From Cyanobacteria bacterium UBA11153 (GTDB lineage Bacteria > Cyanobacteriota > Cyanobacteriia > Cyanobacteriales > Coleofasciculaceae): DNA of 9,092 nucleotides. Each line of letters begins with the position of its first letter. The stretch's first letter is position 1. The stretch spans positions 1 to 9,092 of the forward strand of contig DOIX01000392.1 in assembly GCA_003511885.1 (NCBI GenBank), read 5' to 3'. Below the pieces are notes generated by a model. That model searched no databases and was not told the origin of the DNA. It saw only the letters and a program-made list of their open reading frames with translations. Made by a program: the position numbers and the translations under genes. This document shows positions 1 to 5,839 of the stretch, one piece after another.

Positions 1-140
1 CAAACGGTGGCGGTTAAGAGAGTAGGAATCATGATGACACCAAACCAGCCCACATAGAGGCGGTTGTTGGTGCTGGTGATCCACTCACAGAAGCGATCCC
101 ATACGCTACCGCTTTCGCGGCGTTGTAATGTAGTTGTCAT
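1..140 (-). CDS. psbA: Photosystem II D1 protein, N-terminal 46 residues (partial)
   Basis: D1 is the reaction-centre subunit of photosystem II in the thylakoid membrane; with D2 it carries the cofactors for charge separation and water oxidation. Only the 5' end lies in the window. The ATG is at 140-138 and the frame runs open off the left edge, in the middle of codon 47. The translation begins [20 protein letters not shown] and continues through [20 protein letters not shown], which is the canonical D1 N-terminus: the stromal helix followed by the start of the first membrane span. The residues that separate D1 isoforms (for example near position 130) and the catalytic ligands lie outside the window, so the isoform cannot be called. 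Nothing in this N-terminus suggests a divergent 'rogue' D1 or the ChlF paralogue. No strong Shine-Dalgarno precedes the ATG. The gene has its own promoter at 222-250. Confidence 0.97.
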   Translation of the reverse strand, partial: MTTTLQRRESGSVWDRFCEWITSTNNRLYVGWFGVIMIPTLLTATV

Positions 141-221
141 GGTTCAGATAATTGCAGTTTTGTTTTATGTATGAATGATGTTTGGGTTGACTCAGACTTG
201 AGTTTTTTCCCTCACACCTTA

Positions 222-250
222 ATAGTAGTTACATTTCTTTACAATTGCAA
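222..250 (-). promoter_or_regulatory. psbA core promoter
   Basis: Read on the minus strand, TTGCAA (250-245) and TACTAT (227-222) are separated by exactly 17 bp, a good sigma-70 type -35/-10 pair. Transcription would start near 215, giving a leader of about 75 nt before the psbA ATG. The leader is A/T-rich. The start point is inferred from hexamer spacing only. Confidence 0.75.
228..245 (-). promoter_or_regulatory. HLR1-type RpaB-binding site in the psbA promoter
   Basis: On the plus strand the sequence is GTTACATT-TC-TTTACAAT. It fits at every position the HLR1 consensus of two (G/T)TTACA(T/A)(T/A) octamers separated by 2 nt. HLR1 is the site of the response regulator RpaB, which controls high-light genes in cyanobacteria. 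Here the site fills the spacer between the -35 and -10 hexamers and touches the -35 by one base. By analogy with other HLR1 promoters, a site inside the core promoter would repress in low light and release psbA in high light. The match is seen directly; the regulatory sense is inferred. Confidence 0.7.
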
Positions 251-281
251 GGGTTTTCACTAAATTATTTCCTATCCATGT

Positions 282-298
282 AATAAGTAAAACTTATT
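282..298. repeat. AT-rich inverted repeat upstream of psbA
   Basis: A perfect 7-bp inverted repeat, AATAAGT-AAA-ACTTATT, lies about 32 bp upstream of the psbA -35 hexamer. It could be a dimeric regulator site or a weak hairpin. There is no U-tract, so it is not a convincing terminator. Confidence 0.4.
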
Positions 299-306
299 CC
301 ATAATT

Positions 307-334
307 TCCCCTTCCTGGGCACTGGAGCAGGGGA
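307..334 (-). terminator. Possible terminator hairpin after the MBOAT gene
   Basis: TCCCCT (307-312) and AGGGGA (329-334) form a 6-bp stem with a 16-nt loop about 40 nt beyond the MBOAT stop codon. On the minus strand it is followed by an A/T-rich stretch but no clean run of U. It lies between MBOAT and the psbA promoter, where an end of transcription would be expected. This is weak evidence. Confidence 0.3.
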
Positions 335-372
335 GCGAAAATTCCTTTCCTTGTCTCCCTACTCCCCATTCC
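335..372. repeat. Low-complexity intergenic repeat of cyanobacterial type
   Basis: This pyrimidine-rich stretch (containing CTCCCTACTCCCCATTCCC) abuts the MBOAT stop codon. It is of the same compositional class as the GC-rich core inside the 2042-5146 gene and the heptamers at 5776-5796. No coding signal is seen. Confidence 0.5.
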
Positions 373-1953
373 CTAAAAATCAAAATAAATATAAGGTAAA
401 CCCCCTTCAGGAGCAAAAACCCAGACACAGTATAGAGAGACTGGCACAAACAATAACTTTAAAGGCCAATTAAGTTGTAACTTAAGAAGCCGTTGGAGGA
501 TGTAGGCAATGCCCATAAATACCCATAAAGCAACCACTGAGAGAATCACTTCAAAACGTCCCAACCCAAATGCTTCCATATAAATAGTCTCAGCAAATTG
601 CACGTCGGCTGCTTTTCCCCAAAGATTGTGAATAACGAAAGTTGCTTGTTTAATACTCGGTAACCGGAAAAATACCCAAGAAATGAAAACGATAAACTGA
701 GTCAAAAACCAGGCAACTAAAACCCCCAATCCACTTGCCCACCAGCGTTGCAACCAATTGATTCGCTCAGATGTTGCCTCCGTTAAGCGGTGAATTGCTA
801 AAGCAATGCCATGGAATCCACCCCAAATTACAAAACCCCAAGCAGCGCCATGCCACATACCAATAATTAACATTACTATTAGGAGGTTCAAACAGGTTCT
901 AGCTAATCCATTGCGGGAACCTCCCAAAGGAAAGTAGAGGTAATTGCGAATCCAATCTCCCAAAGTAATATGCCAACGCCGCCAAAAATCAGCAATGCTG
1001 GTACTAAAATAAGGGAAGTCGAAATTTTCCGGTAAATTAAATCCTAAGAGAATAGCACTACCACGGGCAATATCAACATAGCCGCTGAAATCGAGATAAA
1101 GTTGTAACCCGTAGGCAATAATCGCTAACCATAAATCACCACTACCTGCCCGTTCTAAATTACCAAAACATAAATCTACTAAAATACCTATTTGGTCTGC
1201 AATTAAGGCTTTTTTAATCGCACCGCAAGCAATTAACCACAGTCCTTCTGTACATCTTTCAAAATTAGGGAATTGTGAAATTTTCATTTCACTGGTAAAC
1301 TGATGGTAGCGAACAATTGGGCCAGAAATTAACTTTGGAAAGAATAATTTGTAGGCAGCAAAGTTTAGTAACTGCTTGCTGGCTGGAGCCCCACGATGTA
1401 CATCAATAAGATAAGCAATAGACTCAAAAACAAAGAAAGAAAGTCCTAAAGGGGCAATTAGGCTATCGCTAATCCGGTTGGCTGTAATCTGTATCCCTGG
1501 TAAGTTTAGGATTCCGGCTATGTTGCTCAAGACAAAGGGAATGTACTTGAAGCCAAACAAACAAAAGACGTTTAATCCAATACCCATCCACAATAACTTT
1601 AATCTTCGCTGATTCCACTCTTCTTGAGCCAATAACCAATCTTCATTGGACAAATTCGGATTGGTAATATGTGTTCCCGGTGCTGTATTTATGCCAATTG
1701 CTCTACCCAGCCTAAAATTAATTATGGTAATCAGTAATAGTAATGGTATGTATATAATTTGACGAAGATTCATTTGAATGGTCATTAATATTGATGACCA
1801 GAATGAACCCAAGCAGATAATTTTATTAATCCCATAAAATATTAAACTGGCAATTACCAGGACTGATAACCGCCAATTCGACACTCTTTTTCGCCAGTAT
1901 ATTGTTAATATAATTGGCAGAAATATTGCGTAAGTTATTGATATAAATGTCAT
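373..1953 (-). CDS. AlgI-like MBOAT family membrane O-acyltransferase
   Basis: A 526-residue polytopic membrane protein of the MBOAT family, similar in layout to alginate acetylase AlgI and DltB. Such proteins take an acyl group from a cytoplasmic donor and deliver it across the membrane for O-acylation of an envelope or secreted polysaccharide. The N-terminus (MTFISITYAIFLPIILTIYW) is the usual family start, which supports this ATG. Roughly ten hydrophobic spans are visible. Family motifs are QLYLDFSGYVDIARG (about 284-298), DFWRRWHITLGDWIRNYLYF (322-341, with His328) and GMWHGAAWG (365-373), where His368 matches the invariant catalytic histidine. The C-terminus YIYFDF is also typical. The length is normal and no key residue is missing. 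It lies 88 bp downstream of an SGNH-domain gene on the same strand, probably cotranscribed, so that protein is its likely partner. The sugar acceptor cannot be told from the sequence. Confidence 0.93.
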   Translation of the reverse strand: MTFISITYAIFLPIILTIYWRKRVSNWRLSVLVIASLIFYGINKIICLGSFWSSILMTIQMNLRQIIYIPLLLLITIINFRLGRAIGINTAPGTHITNPNLSNEDWLLAQEEWNQRRLKLLWMGIGLNVFCLFGFKYIPFVLSNIAGILNLPGIQITANRISDSLIAPLGLSFFVFESIAYLIDVHRGAPASKQLLNFAAYKLFFPKLISGPIVRYHQFTSEMKISQFPNFERCTEGLWLIACGAIKKALIADQIGILVDLCFGNLERAGSGDLWLAIIAYGLQLYLDFSGYVDIARGSAILLGFNLPENFDFPYFSTSIADFWRRWHITLGDWIRNYLYFPLGGSRNGLARTCLNLLIVMLIIGMWHGAAWGFVIWGGFHGIALAIHRLTEATSERINWLQRWWASGLGVLVAWFLTQFIVFISWVFFRLPSIKQATFVIHNLWGKAADVQFAETIYMEAFGLGRFEVILSVVALWVFMGIAYILQRLLKLQLNWPLKLLFVPVSLYCVWVFAPEGGLPYIYFDF

Positions 1954-1957
1954 CTTT

Positions 1958-1983
1958 TCTTTGTCTATTGTCTTTGTCTATTG
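1958..1983. repeat. 13-bp perfect tandem duplication before the MBOAT start
   Basis: The 13-mer TCTTTGTCTATTG occurs twice head to tail (1958-1970 and 1971-1983). On the minus strand this is CAATAGACAAAGA twice, ending 4 nt before the MBOAT ATG. It therefore supplies and duplicates the only purine-rich stretch (AAAGA) that could serve as ribosome-binding site; there is no classical GGAGG. Confidence 0.8.
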
Positions 1984-2010
1984 TTCAAACCAACTATGGT
2001 TCATAGCTTA

Positions 2011-2064
2011 ACCAATAAAACCAATAACTAATAACCAGCAACTAACGACTAATAACTAATGACC
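2011..2064. repeat. Degenerate short tandem repeat overlapping a gene's 3' end
   Basis: Repeated ACCAATAA / CTAATAAC units (on the minus strand GTTATTAG / GTTATTGG), a common short repeat in filamentous cyanobacterial genomes. It covers most of the 88-bp gap between the SGNH-domain gene and the MBOAT gene. It runs into the SGNH gene, so the last residues (SLVISR) and the stop codon of that protein are encoded by repeat sequence. Confidence 0.65.
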
Positions 2065-5000
2065 ACGGAATCATGGGATCTTTAGCTAATTGTTTCGATA
2101 CTTGGTAAGCGCCGTAGCGATTGAGGTGACTAGGATCGGAAAAATGGTCTGGTTTATCTAGTAATAAGTTACTCAGATTTCGGAAAATTAGTCCTTTTTC
2201 GACAGGATTCGATCGCATATATTGCTGAAATTGTATTTCGTATTTACTTCTTACTGGATCTAAGTAATCTCTATTCAAAGGTAAATTAACAAAGACAATA
2301 TTAATGTTATTCTCCTTGGCAAATCGTAATAGTGTTTCTAGTGCATTTTCTTGTTGCCCTTTTAATTCAAAACTTTGATAGTCACCGTCATAAGCACCCG
2401 CTACTCTGGGATGGTTTTGATAGTAAGTTGCGGGATCGAAGCGAATGGATAGGGGTAAAAAGCCATCTAAATCAATAGATGTTTCGGCAACTGATTCTTT
2501 CCTTTTCGGCGTTGCGGTTTGGGGAAATCTACTTTGGATTAAATCAACAAAGCGATCGCGCACGCTTGACTTAAGATAATGTCGGTGAGGATATGTTGAG
2601 GAAATCTTTGTCAAAGACTGGTTAAGCCAGTCATCAAGAGATTGAGAGCCTTTAAGTTGGGTATTTTTGTCTTGATTTTGAGACTGAATTACCGTGGAAT
2701 TAGGGAAAGTACCAGCATTCAATTTTTGGTAGCCTTCTGAATTTTCGATCGCTTGATAGGTAGCATCAACTCTACCACTATTAAAGGCTCTGGCTCCATC
2801 TGCCCAGATAATTAATTTGGGCAGTTGCTCTGGAGTTAAAACGCGACGGATCATCAAGTCTACAATTTGAGCTGTCGCCCCATTTACAGCAAAGTTAAAT
2901 ATATCAACATCAGTATACCCCTGAGCTGCCAATTCCTCTTGGAGAACATGGGGATCTACTCCCCGTAATGCCCTAGAACTACCCATAATTAGTACATCGG
3001 GAACGCCTTGACCAATTATGCGCTGTTGGTAGAGTGCTAATTTTTGATCGAGAAGGGGGTTATTGAATGAGGGATTGTCAGATCTTGCTTGGGCTAAAAT
3101 TGCGGCTTGTGCAGCGCCAGTGCGATCCGATCCGGAGGTATTACGATCGATAATAATGCTTTGCTCTCCGGCGCGGGTAAAGCCAGAGGCATTGAAGTCA
3201 TCCTCTGTCCTAACGCCCCGTTTTTGTAAGGACATTTCCGGGATAGAGATGGTTACAGGAGAATCATCTTTTCCTGATAAGGCTGGGACTAAAACCTGAG
3301 AATTTCCTGAGAAATCTCCTTCGCCCAGATGGCGGGAACCCAGAATTTGACCTGTAAACCAGTCAGCTTGAAAGGTTAGTAATAGTCCCAAAGTACTCCA
3401 AATGATTCCTACTGTAATACCTTGGGCACTCACTGAAGTGGAACGTCCAGAAACGCTGGTGAGATCTTGATTATCTAATGTAGGAACAAAAATCTGAGTG
3501 TAACACAACCAACGTCCAATTGTTTGAACAGTTGCATCCCAATAAGGTTTGAGAAAATTTTCTTGATTTTCCTCTATTTCTATTTCATTAACATCCTCAC
3601 CCGATGTGCTACTCGGTATTACTAACTCGCCCACCTCATGAGGCGAAAAATCTGGAGTAACCTCAACAACCTGCCGCCTTCTTGTAACAAAATCAGAACC
3701 ATAGTTCCAAGCCGGGGTAGTTTCGCCAGCACGACGACCATAAATTCTCACACCTCCAATATCTTGAATAGCTAAGTCTCGGAGTAATTTGGTTATGGGT
3801 GAGGCTATCTGAGATTGAGGCGGACAGATGATTCCTTCACTCATAATATGAAGTAAATCCTGCTTGCGGCGGATTTTGAGTTGAATTCCACCTGTGGCTA
3901 ATCGCTGATCCAGGTTATGATTGACTAACCTTTCTAGTAAAAAATTGAGAGATTCTAGATCTCCCCGTTGAGCTAGAGTAAATGTAGTTGGGGCTAATTC
4001 TGGTTCTTCTGCTGCGGGTAAATTCAGCCAATCAATCCAGATGGGGGTTTCTGGTTCCAACTCAAAAGAGAATCGATCTGACTCAACACCATAAACAGTA
4101 GCAGCTTTGATACCTTGAGGAGCTAGTAAATCTAGGATATCTGCGATCGCGCCTACGGTGCTTTCTTTGTCGGGAACTTTGATTTGCCCAATGGCAGCTT
4201 GGCTGCAAAATAAATGCAATGTCGATTCTTTTAGTACTGCTCGGACAATAACCTCAGCATGAGATAGTCTCTGGTTCAAAATTCTCGCTAGTGCCTGGAT
4301 GTCTCCCCACTGCGCCCAATCCTCCAGCATTTCCACTGCTGGTGTCAAATTCACCCTCACTATCCATTCCGGCTTGGCTTCTCCAGTTACTTGAGAACAA
4401 ATTGCTGCTTCTCTAAATTCTGTCAGATCTAAAGACCGCAATTGCTTGACGATTGGCTCTACCAGCAAAGAAGCATCTGTGCTGTAGTTGGCACTACAAA
4501 TTATCCAGAGACGTTGTTGGTTATTTGTGGTTGGTTTTTGGACAGATGAGGAGTTTGGACTTTGGACTTTGGACTTTTGACTTAGAGACTCTCCTCTGTG
4601 CCCTGTTGCCCCTGCCTCCTTAAGAGTTCCCCTGTTCCCTGTTTTTGACTTTTGGGTTTGGATTTGAACTTTAATGGTTACGCCCAGGTAGCTTAAACTG
4701 CTACTGAGATACCGTGCGATCGCCGATGGCGATCCGGAACGGGCTAAACTTTCGTGAGAGACTAGTATGGCTGCGTGGGTTGTTCCTGTTTCCATAGATG
4801 TCTCTGATTGGTTTTGCCCTACCTTGTCGGGGGGTTTCAGTTGAATTTGTTCGATCCAATCTGGGCGCTCGTTATTGCCGCTGCGCCCATAGATAATTAT
4901 CCGATCGATGGGGGTTTCCCGATGGATGGGAAATTTTCCCATCCCTTCCTGGCTGTTGATTGCTTCGAGTAAGCGCTGGGTGATTTTCTTGCCATTGAGG

Positions 5001-5146
5001 ACGCGATCGCTCTGACACAGAATATGTATGCTATTTTCGCGTAATCTTACTCGCAGATAAACTCCTGATTGCCCAATCGCTTTATATGCCCATTGAGCCA
5101 AGGAAGACGGACGTGATGATTGGGTTTGCCGCTCGATATCCAACAT
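2042..5146 (-). CDS. Repeat-module / membrane / SGNH (DUF1574-like) protein, probable O-acetyltransferase partner of MBOAT
   Basis: A 1034-residue protein in three parts. (1) Residues about 15-490 hold four divergent modules of 90-100 residues. Each has a beta-hairpin core (e.g. VYLRVRLRENSIHILCQ at 29-45, VIVRAVLKESTLHLFC at 299-314, IQLKIRRKQDLLHIMS at 421-436) and ends in a strand such as RIIIYGRSG (82-90) or GVRIYGRRAG (465-474), followed in several by P-x-W. (2) One membrane span lies at about 576-596 after an acidic linker; there is no N-terminal signal peptide, so the modules should be cytoplasmic. (3) An extracytoplasmic SGNH-type domain covers about 700-1034, with GSSR at 722-725 (Ser724 probable nucleophile), NFAVNGAT at 751-758, LIIWADGARAFN at 778-789, and D1004-P-S-H1007 as the Asp/His pair. 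DUF1574 proteins are described mainly from cyanobacteria and Leptospira. With the adjacent MBOAT gene this suggests transfer of acyl groups to an envelope glycan, as AlgJ/AlgX or PatB do with their MBOAT partners. The acceptor and the role of the modules are unknown. Residues 163-211 are a low-complexity insertion in module 2. No good Shine-Dalgarno precedes the ATG. Confidence 0.85.
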   Translation of the reverse strand: MLDIERQTQSSRPSSLAQWAYKAIGQSGVYLRVRLRENSIHILCQSDRVLNGKKITQRLLEAINSQEGMGKFPIHRETPIDRIIIYGRSGNNERPDWIEQIQLKPPDKVGQNQSETSMETGTTHAAILVSHESLARSGSPSAIARYLSSSLSYLGVTIKVQIQTQKSKTGNRGTLKEAGATGHRGESLSQKSKVQSPNSSSVQKPTTNNQQRLWIICSANYSTDASLLVEPIVKQLRSLDLTEFREAAICSQVTGEAKPEWIVRVNLTPAVEMLEDWAQWGDIQALARILNQRLSHAEVIVRAVLKESTLHLFCSQAAIGQIKVPDKESTVGAIADILDLLAPQGIKAATVYGVESDRFSFELEPETPIWIDWLNLPAAEEPELAPTTFTLAQRGDLESLNFLLERLVNHNLDQRLATGGIQLKIRRKQDLLHIMSEGIICPPQSQIASPITKLLRDLAIQDIGGVRIYGRRAGETTPAWNYGSDFVTRRRQVVEVTPDFSPHEVGELVIPSSTSGEDVNEIEIEENQENFLKPYWDATVQTIGRWLCYTQIFVPTLDNQDLTSVSGRSTSVSAQGITVGIIWSTLGLLLTFQADWFTGQILGSRHLGEGDFSGNSQVLVPALSGKDDSPVTISIPEMSLQKRGVRTEDDFNASGFTRAGEQSIIIDRNTSGSDRTGAAQAAILAQARSDNPSFNNPLLDQKLALYQQRIIGQGVPDVLIMGSSRALRGVDPHVLQEELAAQGYTDVDIFNFAVNGATAQIVDLMIRRVLTPEQLPKLIIWADGARAFNSGRVDATYQAIENSEGYQKLNAGTFPNSTVIQSQNQDKNTQLKGSQSLDDWLNQSLTKISSTYPHRHYLKSSVRDRFVDLIQSRFPQTATPKRKESVAETSIDLDGFLPLSIRFDPATYYQNHPRVAGAYDGDYQSFELKGQQENALETLLRFAKENNINIVFVNLPLNRDYLDPVRSKYEIQFQQYMRSNPVEKGLIFRNLSNLLLDKPDHFSDPSHLNRYGAYQVSKQLAKDPMIPWSLVISR
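4514..4660. repeat. Intergenic-type repeat inserted in frame inside the SGNH-domain gene
   Basis: This segment encodes residues 163-211 and does not look like the surrounding coding DNA. Its left part has four heptamers at 4554-4581 (TTTGGAC three times, then TTTTGAC). Degenerate heptamers recur at 4643-4663 (TTTTGAC, TTTTGGG, TTTGGAT). Between them is a GC-rich core whose minus-strand reading includes ACAGGGAACAGGGGAAC and GGCAGGGGCAACAGGGC, the style of cyanobacterial intergenic repeats. The length is compatible with the frame, and no stop codon arises. In the protein it gives a K/S/T/N/Q/G-rich stretch between the two strands of the module 2 hairpin. Confidence 0.75.
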
Positions 5147-5160
5147 TACCAGCTTTTTAC

Positions 5161-5345
5161 CTAAAACTTATAGCCGACGATTGCTATTTTCTGCTCTGGA
5201 ATTCCTCCCAGCCAAGGTAACACTACCAAGCCGCCACGTTTCCACAGAGCGACGGCTGGCAAATCCTTACCCCTTGAGGTACGACAGGCAGCGAATCAAT
5301 TCGCCATCTGACGATGCCGTATTATAAAACTTTACTCAGCAGATC
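5161..5345. other. Intergenic stretch without a supported gene
   Basis: This part of the divergent spacer between the SGNH-domain gene and the small membrane-protein gene has no frame with both a start and a ribosome-binding site. It is more GC-rich than the rest of the spacer and has partial inverted repeats (CCAGCC at 5208-5213 with GGCTGG at 5254-5259; AGCCG at 5229-5233 with CGGCT at 5253-5257), so it may fold. I match it to no known RNA family. On the minus strand TATAAG (5172-5167) could be a -10 for the SGNH-domain gene, but no -35 accompanies it. Confidence 0.3.
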
Positions 5346-5349
5346 GCCA

Positions 5350-5372
5350 AAAATAGCGATCTATGCTATTTT
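5350..5372. repeat. AT-rich palindrome in the divergent spacer
   Basis: A perfect 8-bp inverted repeat, AAAATAGC-GATCTAT-GCTATTTT, with a 7-nt loop. It lies about 200 bp upstream of both flanking start codons. It may be a regulator site or a small hairpin; the sequence does not decide. Confidence 0.45.
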
Positions 5373-5390
5373 ATAAGGTGAGTCGCTTTA

Positions 5391-5424
5391 GAATCCCCGT
5401 GTCAAGAGACCGGGGAGAGGTCAA
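5391..5424. mobile_element. Hairpin resembling an IS200/IS605 right end (solo remnant)
   Basis: GAATCCCCGTGTC-AAGA-GACCGGGGAG folds into an 8-bp GC-rich stem (5395-5403 with 5408-5415) with a 4-nt loop and a single bulged T at 5400, followed by GAGGTCAA. Imperfect palindromes with an unpaired T near the element end are characteristic of IS200/IS605 transposons. From memory, cyanobacterial tnpB-type elements often end in a GAATCCCCGTG... / ...CGGGGAG..GTCAA hairpin. No tnpA or tnpB coding sequence and no second end are seen, so if the call is right this is a relic. The lack of a U-tract argues against a plain terminator. Confidence 0.4.
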
Positions 5425-5495
5425 AACCTGACGAAAATATCTTAATCTAATAGTCATCTCCAGAAACTAGGTTTTTATCCAGACAGGGTAAGGGT

Positions 5496-5525
5496 TTGAC
5501 ATTATTTTTTGGAGATGTCTAATAA
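5496..5525 (+). promoter_or_regulatory. Promoter for the small membrane-protein gene
   Basis: A perfect -35 TTGACA (5496-5501) is followed after 18 bp by TAATAA (5520-5525). Transcription would begin near 5532, about 28 nt before the GTG start codon at 5560. The hexamers are seen directly; activity is inferred. This promoter could also read through into ppc. Confidence 0.6.
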
Positions 5526-5546
5526 ATACTAATATTGATTTCTGGC

Positions 5547-5551
5547 AAGGA
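5547..5551 (+). promoter_or_regulatory. Ribosome-binding site supporting the GTG start at 5560
   Basis: AAGGA lies 8 nt before the GTG codon, which is ideal spacing. It is the main reason to accept the non-ATG start of the small gene; no in-frame ATG near the N-terminus competes with it. Confidence 0.65.
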
Positions 5552-5559
5552 TTAGACAA

Positions 5560-5778
5560 GTGAACGTCTCAGATCGAACTTCTCAACCTCAAATTCCTAC
5601 GGAATTATGCCTCAGTTTCGCCACAGTGCCAATCCTCTTAGGTATTCTCTCCATGGCAGCGATTAGCTCTTGCCTCCAAGAAGCTGGTGTCAAGAGTGAA
5701 GAAATATTCAGAGGCGTGCGGTTGCCTGTGATTCCTTTTCCAGATTCAGGTAACGGCATTGAGCGACTTACTCCCTAG
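5560..5778 (+). CDS. Small single-span membrane protein of unknown function
   Basis: A 72-residue protein starting at GTG. A short polar N-terminus is followed by one hydrophobic segment (about 16-36, LCLSFATVPILLGILSMAAI), then a polar stretch and the motif SEEIFRGVRLPVIPFP (46-61). The layout and the S-E-E-x-F-R-G-x-R-L-P pattern resemble small conserved hypothetical proteins I recall from cyanobacteria, but I cannot name a family or role. It is supported as a real gene by a promoter (TTGACA/TAATAA), an AAGGA Shine-Dalgarno 8 nt upstream, and a coherent membrane-protein composition. It lies 99 bp before ppc on the same strand, so it may be cotranscribed. The stop codon is the first three bases of a heptamer repeat array. 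The last dozen or so residues (PDSGNGIERLTP) look less conserved in character and may be a recent extension. Confidence 0.65.
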   Translation: MNVSDRTSQPQIPTELCLSFATVPILLGILSMAAISSCLQEAGVKSEEIFRGVRLPVIPFPDSGNGIERLTP

Positions 5779-5796
5779 CCCCCAGCCCCTAGCCCC
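5776..5796. repeat. Tandem heptamer array between the small gene and ppc
   Basis: Three heptamers, TAGCCCC-CAGCCCC-TAGCCCC, begin on the TAG stop codon of the small gene. This is the short tandemly repeated repetitive (STRR) class known from filamentous cyanobacteria. Confidence 0.7.
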
Positions 5797-5802
5797 CATT
5801 TA

Positions 5803-5816
5803 GTTACCTGCGTAAC
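5803..5816 (+). promoter_or_regulatory. Possible NtcA-type site upstream of ppc
   Basis: GTTAC-CTGC-GTAAC is a perfect 5-bp palindrome that fits the relaxed NtcA pattern GT-N10-AC but not the full GTA-N8-TAC. It is followed after 23 nt by TAAAAT (5840-5845), a TA-N3-T box at the spacing used by NtcA-activated promoters. PEP carboxylase supplies carbon skeletons for nitrogen assimilation, so control by NtcA would make sense. The match is imperfect, so this is only a candidate. Confidence 0.35.
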
Positions 5817-5839
5817 AAATCAGGGAGACCCTAAGCGAG

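Noticed and set aside
3063..3299. Plus-strand open frame of 78 codons
   Set aside because: Lies wholly inside the SGNH-domain gene on the opposite strand, in the linker after its membrane span; no ribosome-binding site or recognisable product.
4554..4663. Heptamer array considered as a CRISPR array
   Set aside because: Units are 7 bp, contiguous, without spacers, and are translated in frame; this is a short tandem repeat, not CRISPR.
5161..5295. Minus-strand open frame of about 44 codons before the SGNH-domain gene (contains GKDLPAVALWKRGG)
   Set aside because: No ATG, no ribosome-binding site and no family that I recognise; it may be a decayed fragment but cannot be supported as a gene.
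5391..5424. GC-rich hairpin as a Rho-independent terminator
   Set aside because: No U-tract follows the stem on either strand and no gene ends nearby; the bulged T and flanks fit an IS200/IS605 end better.
5453..5518. Long-range inverted repeat TCATCTCC ... GGAGATG around the small-gene promoter
   Set aside because: Only 7 bp of pairing with a loop of about 50 nt; easily due to chance.
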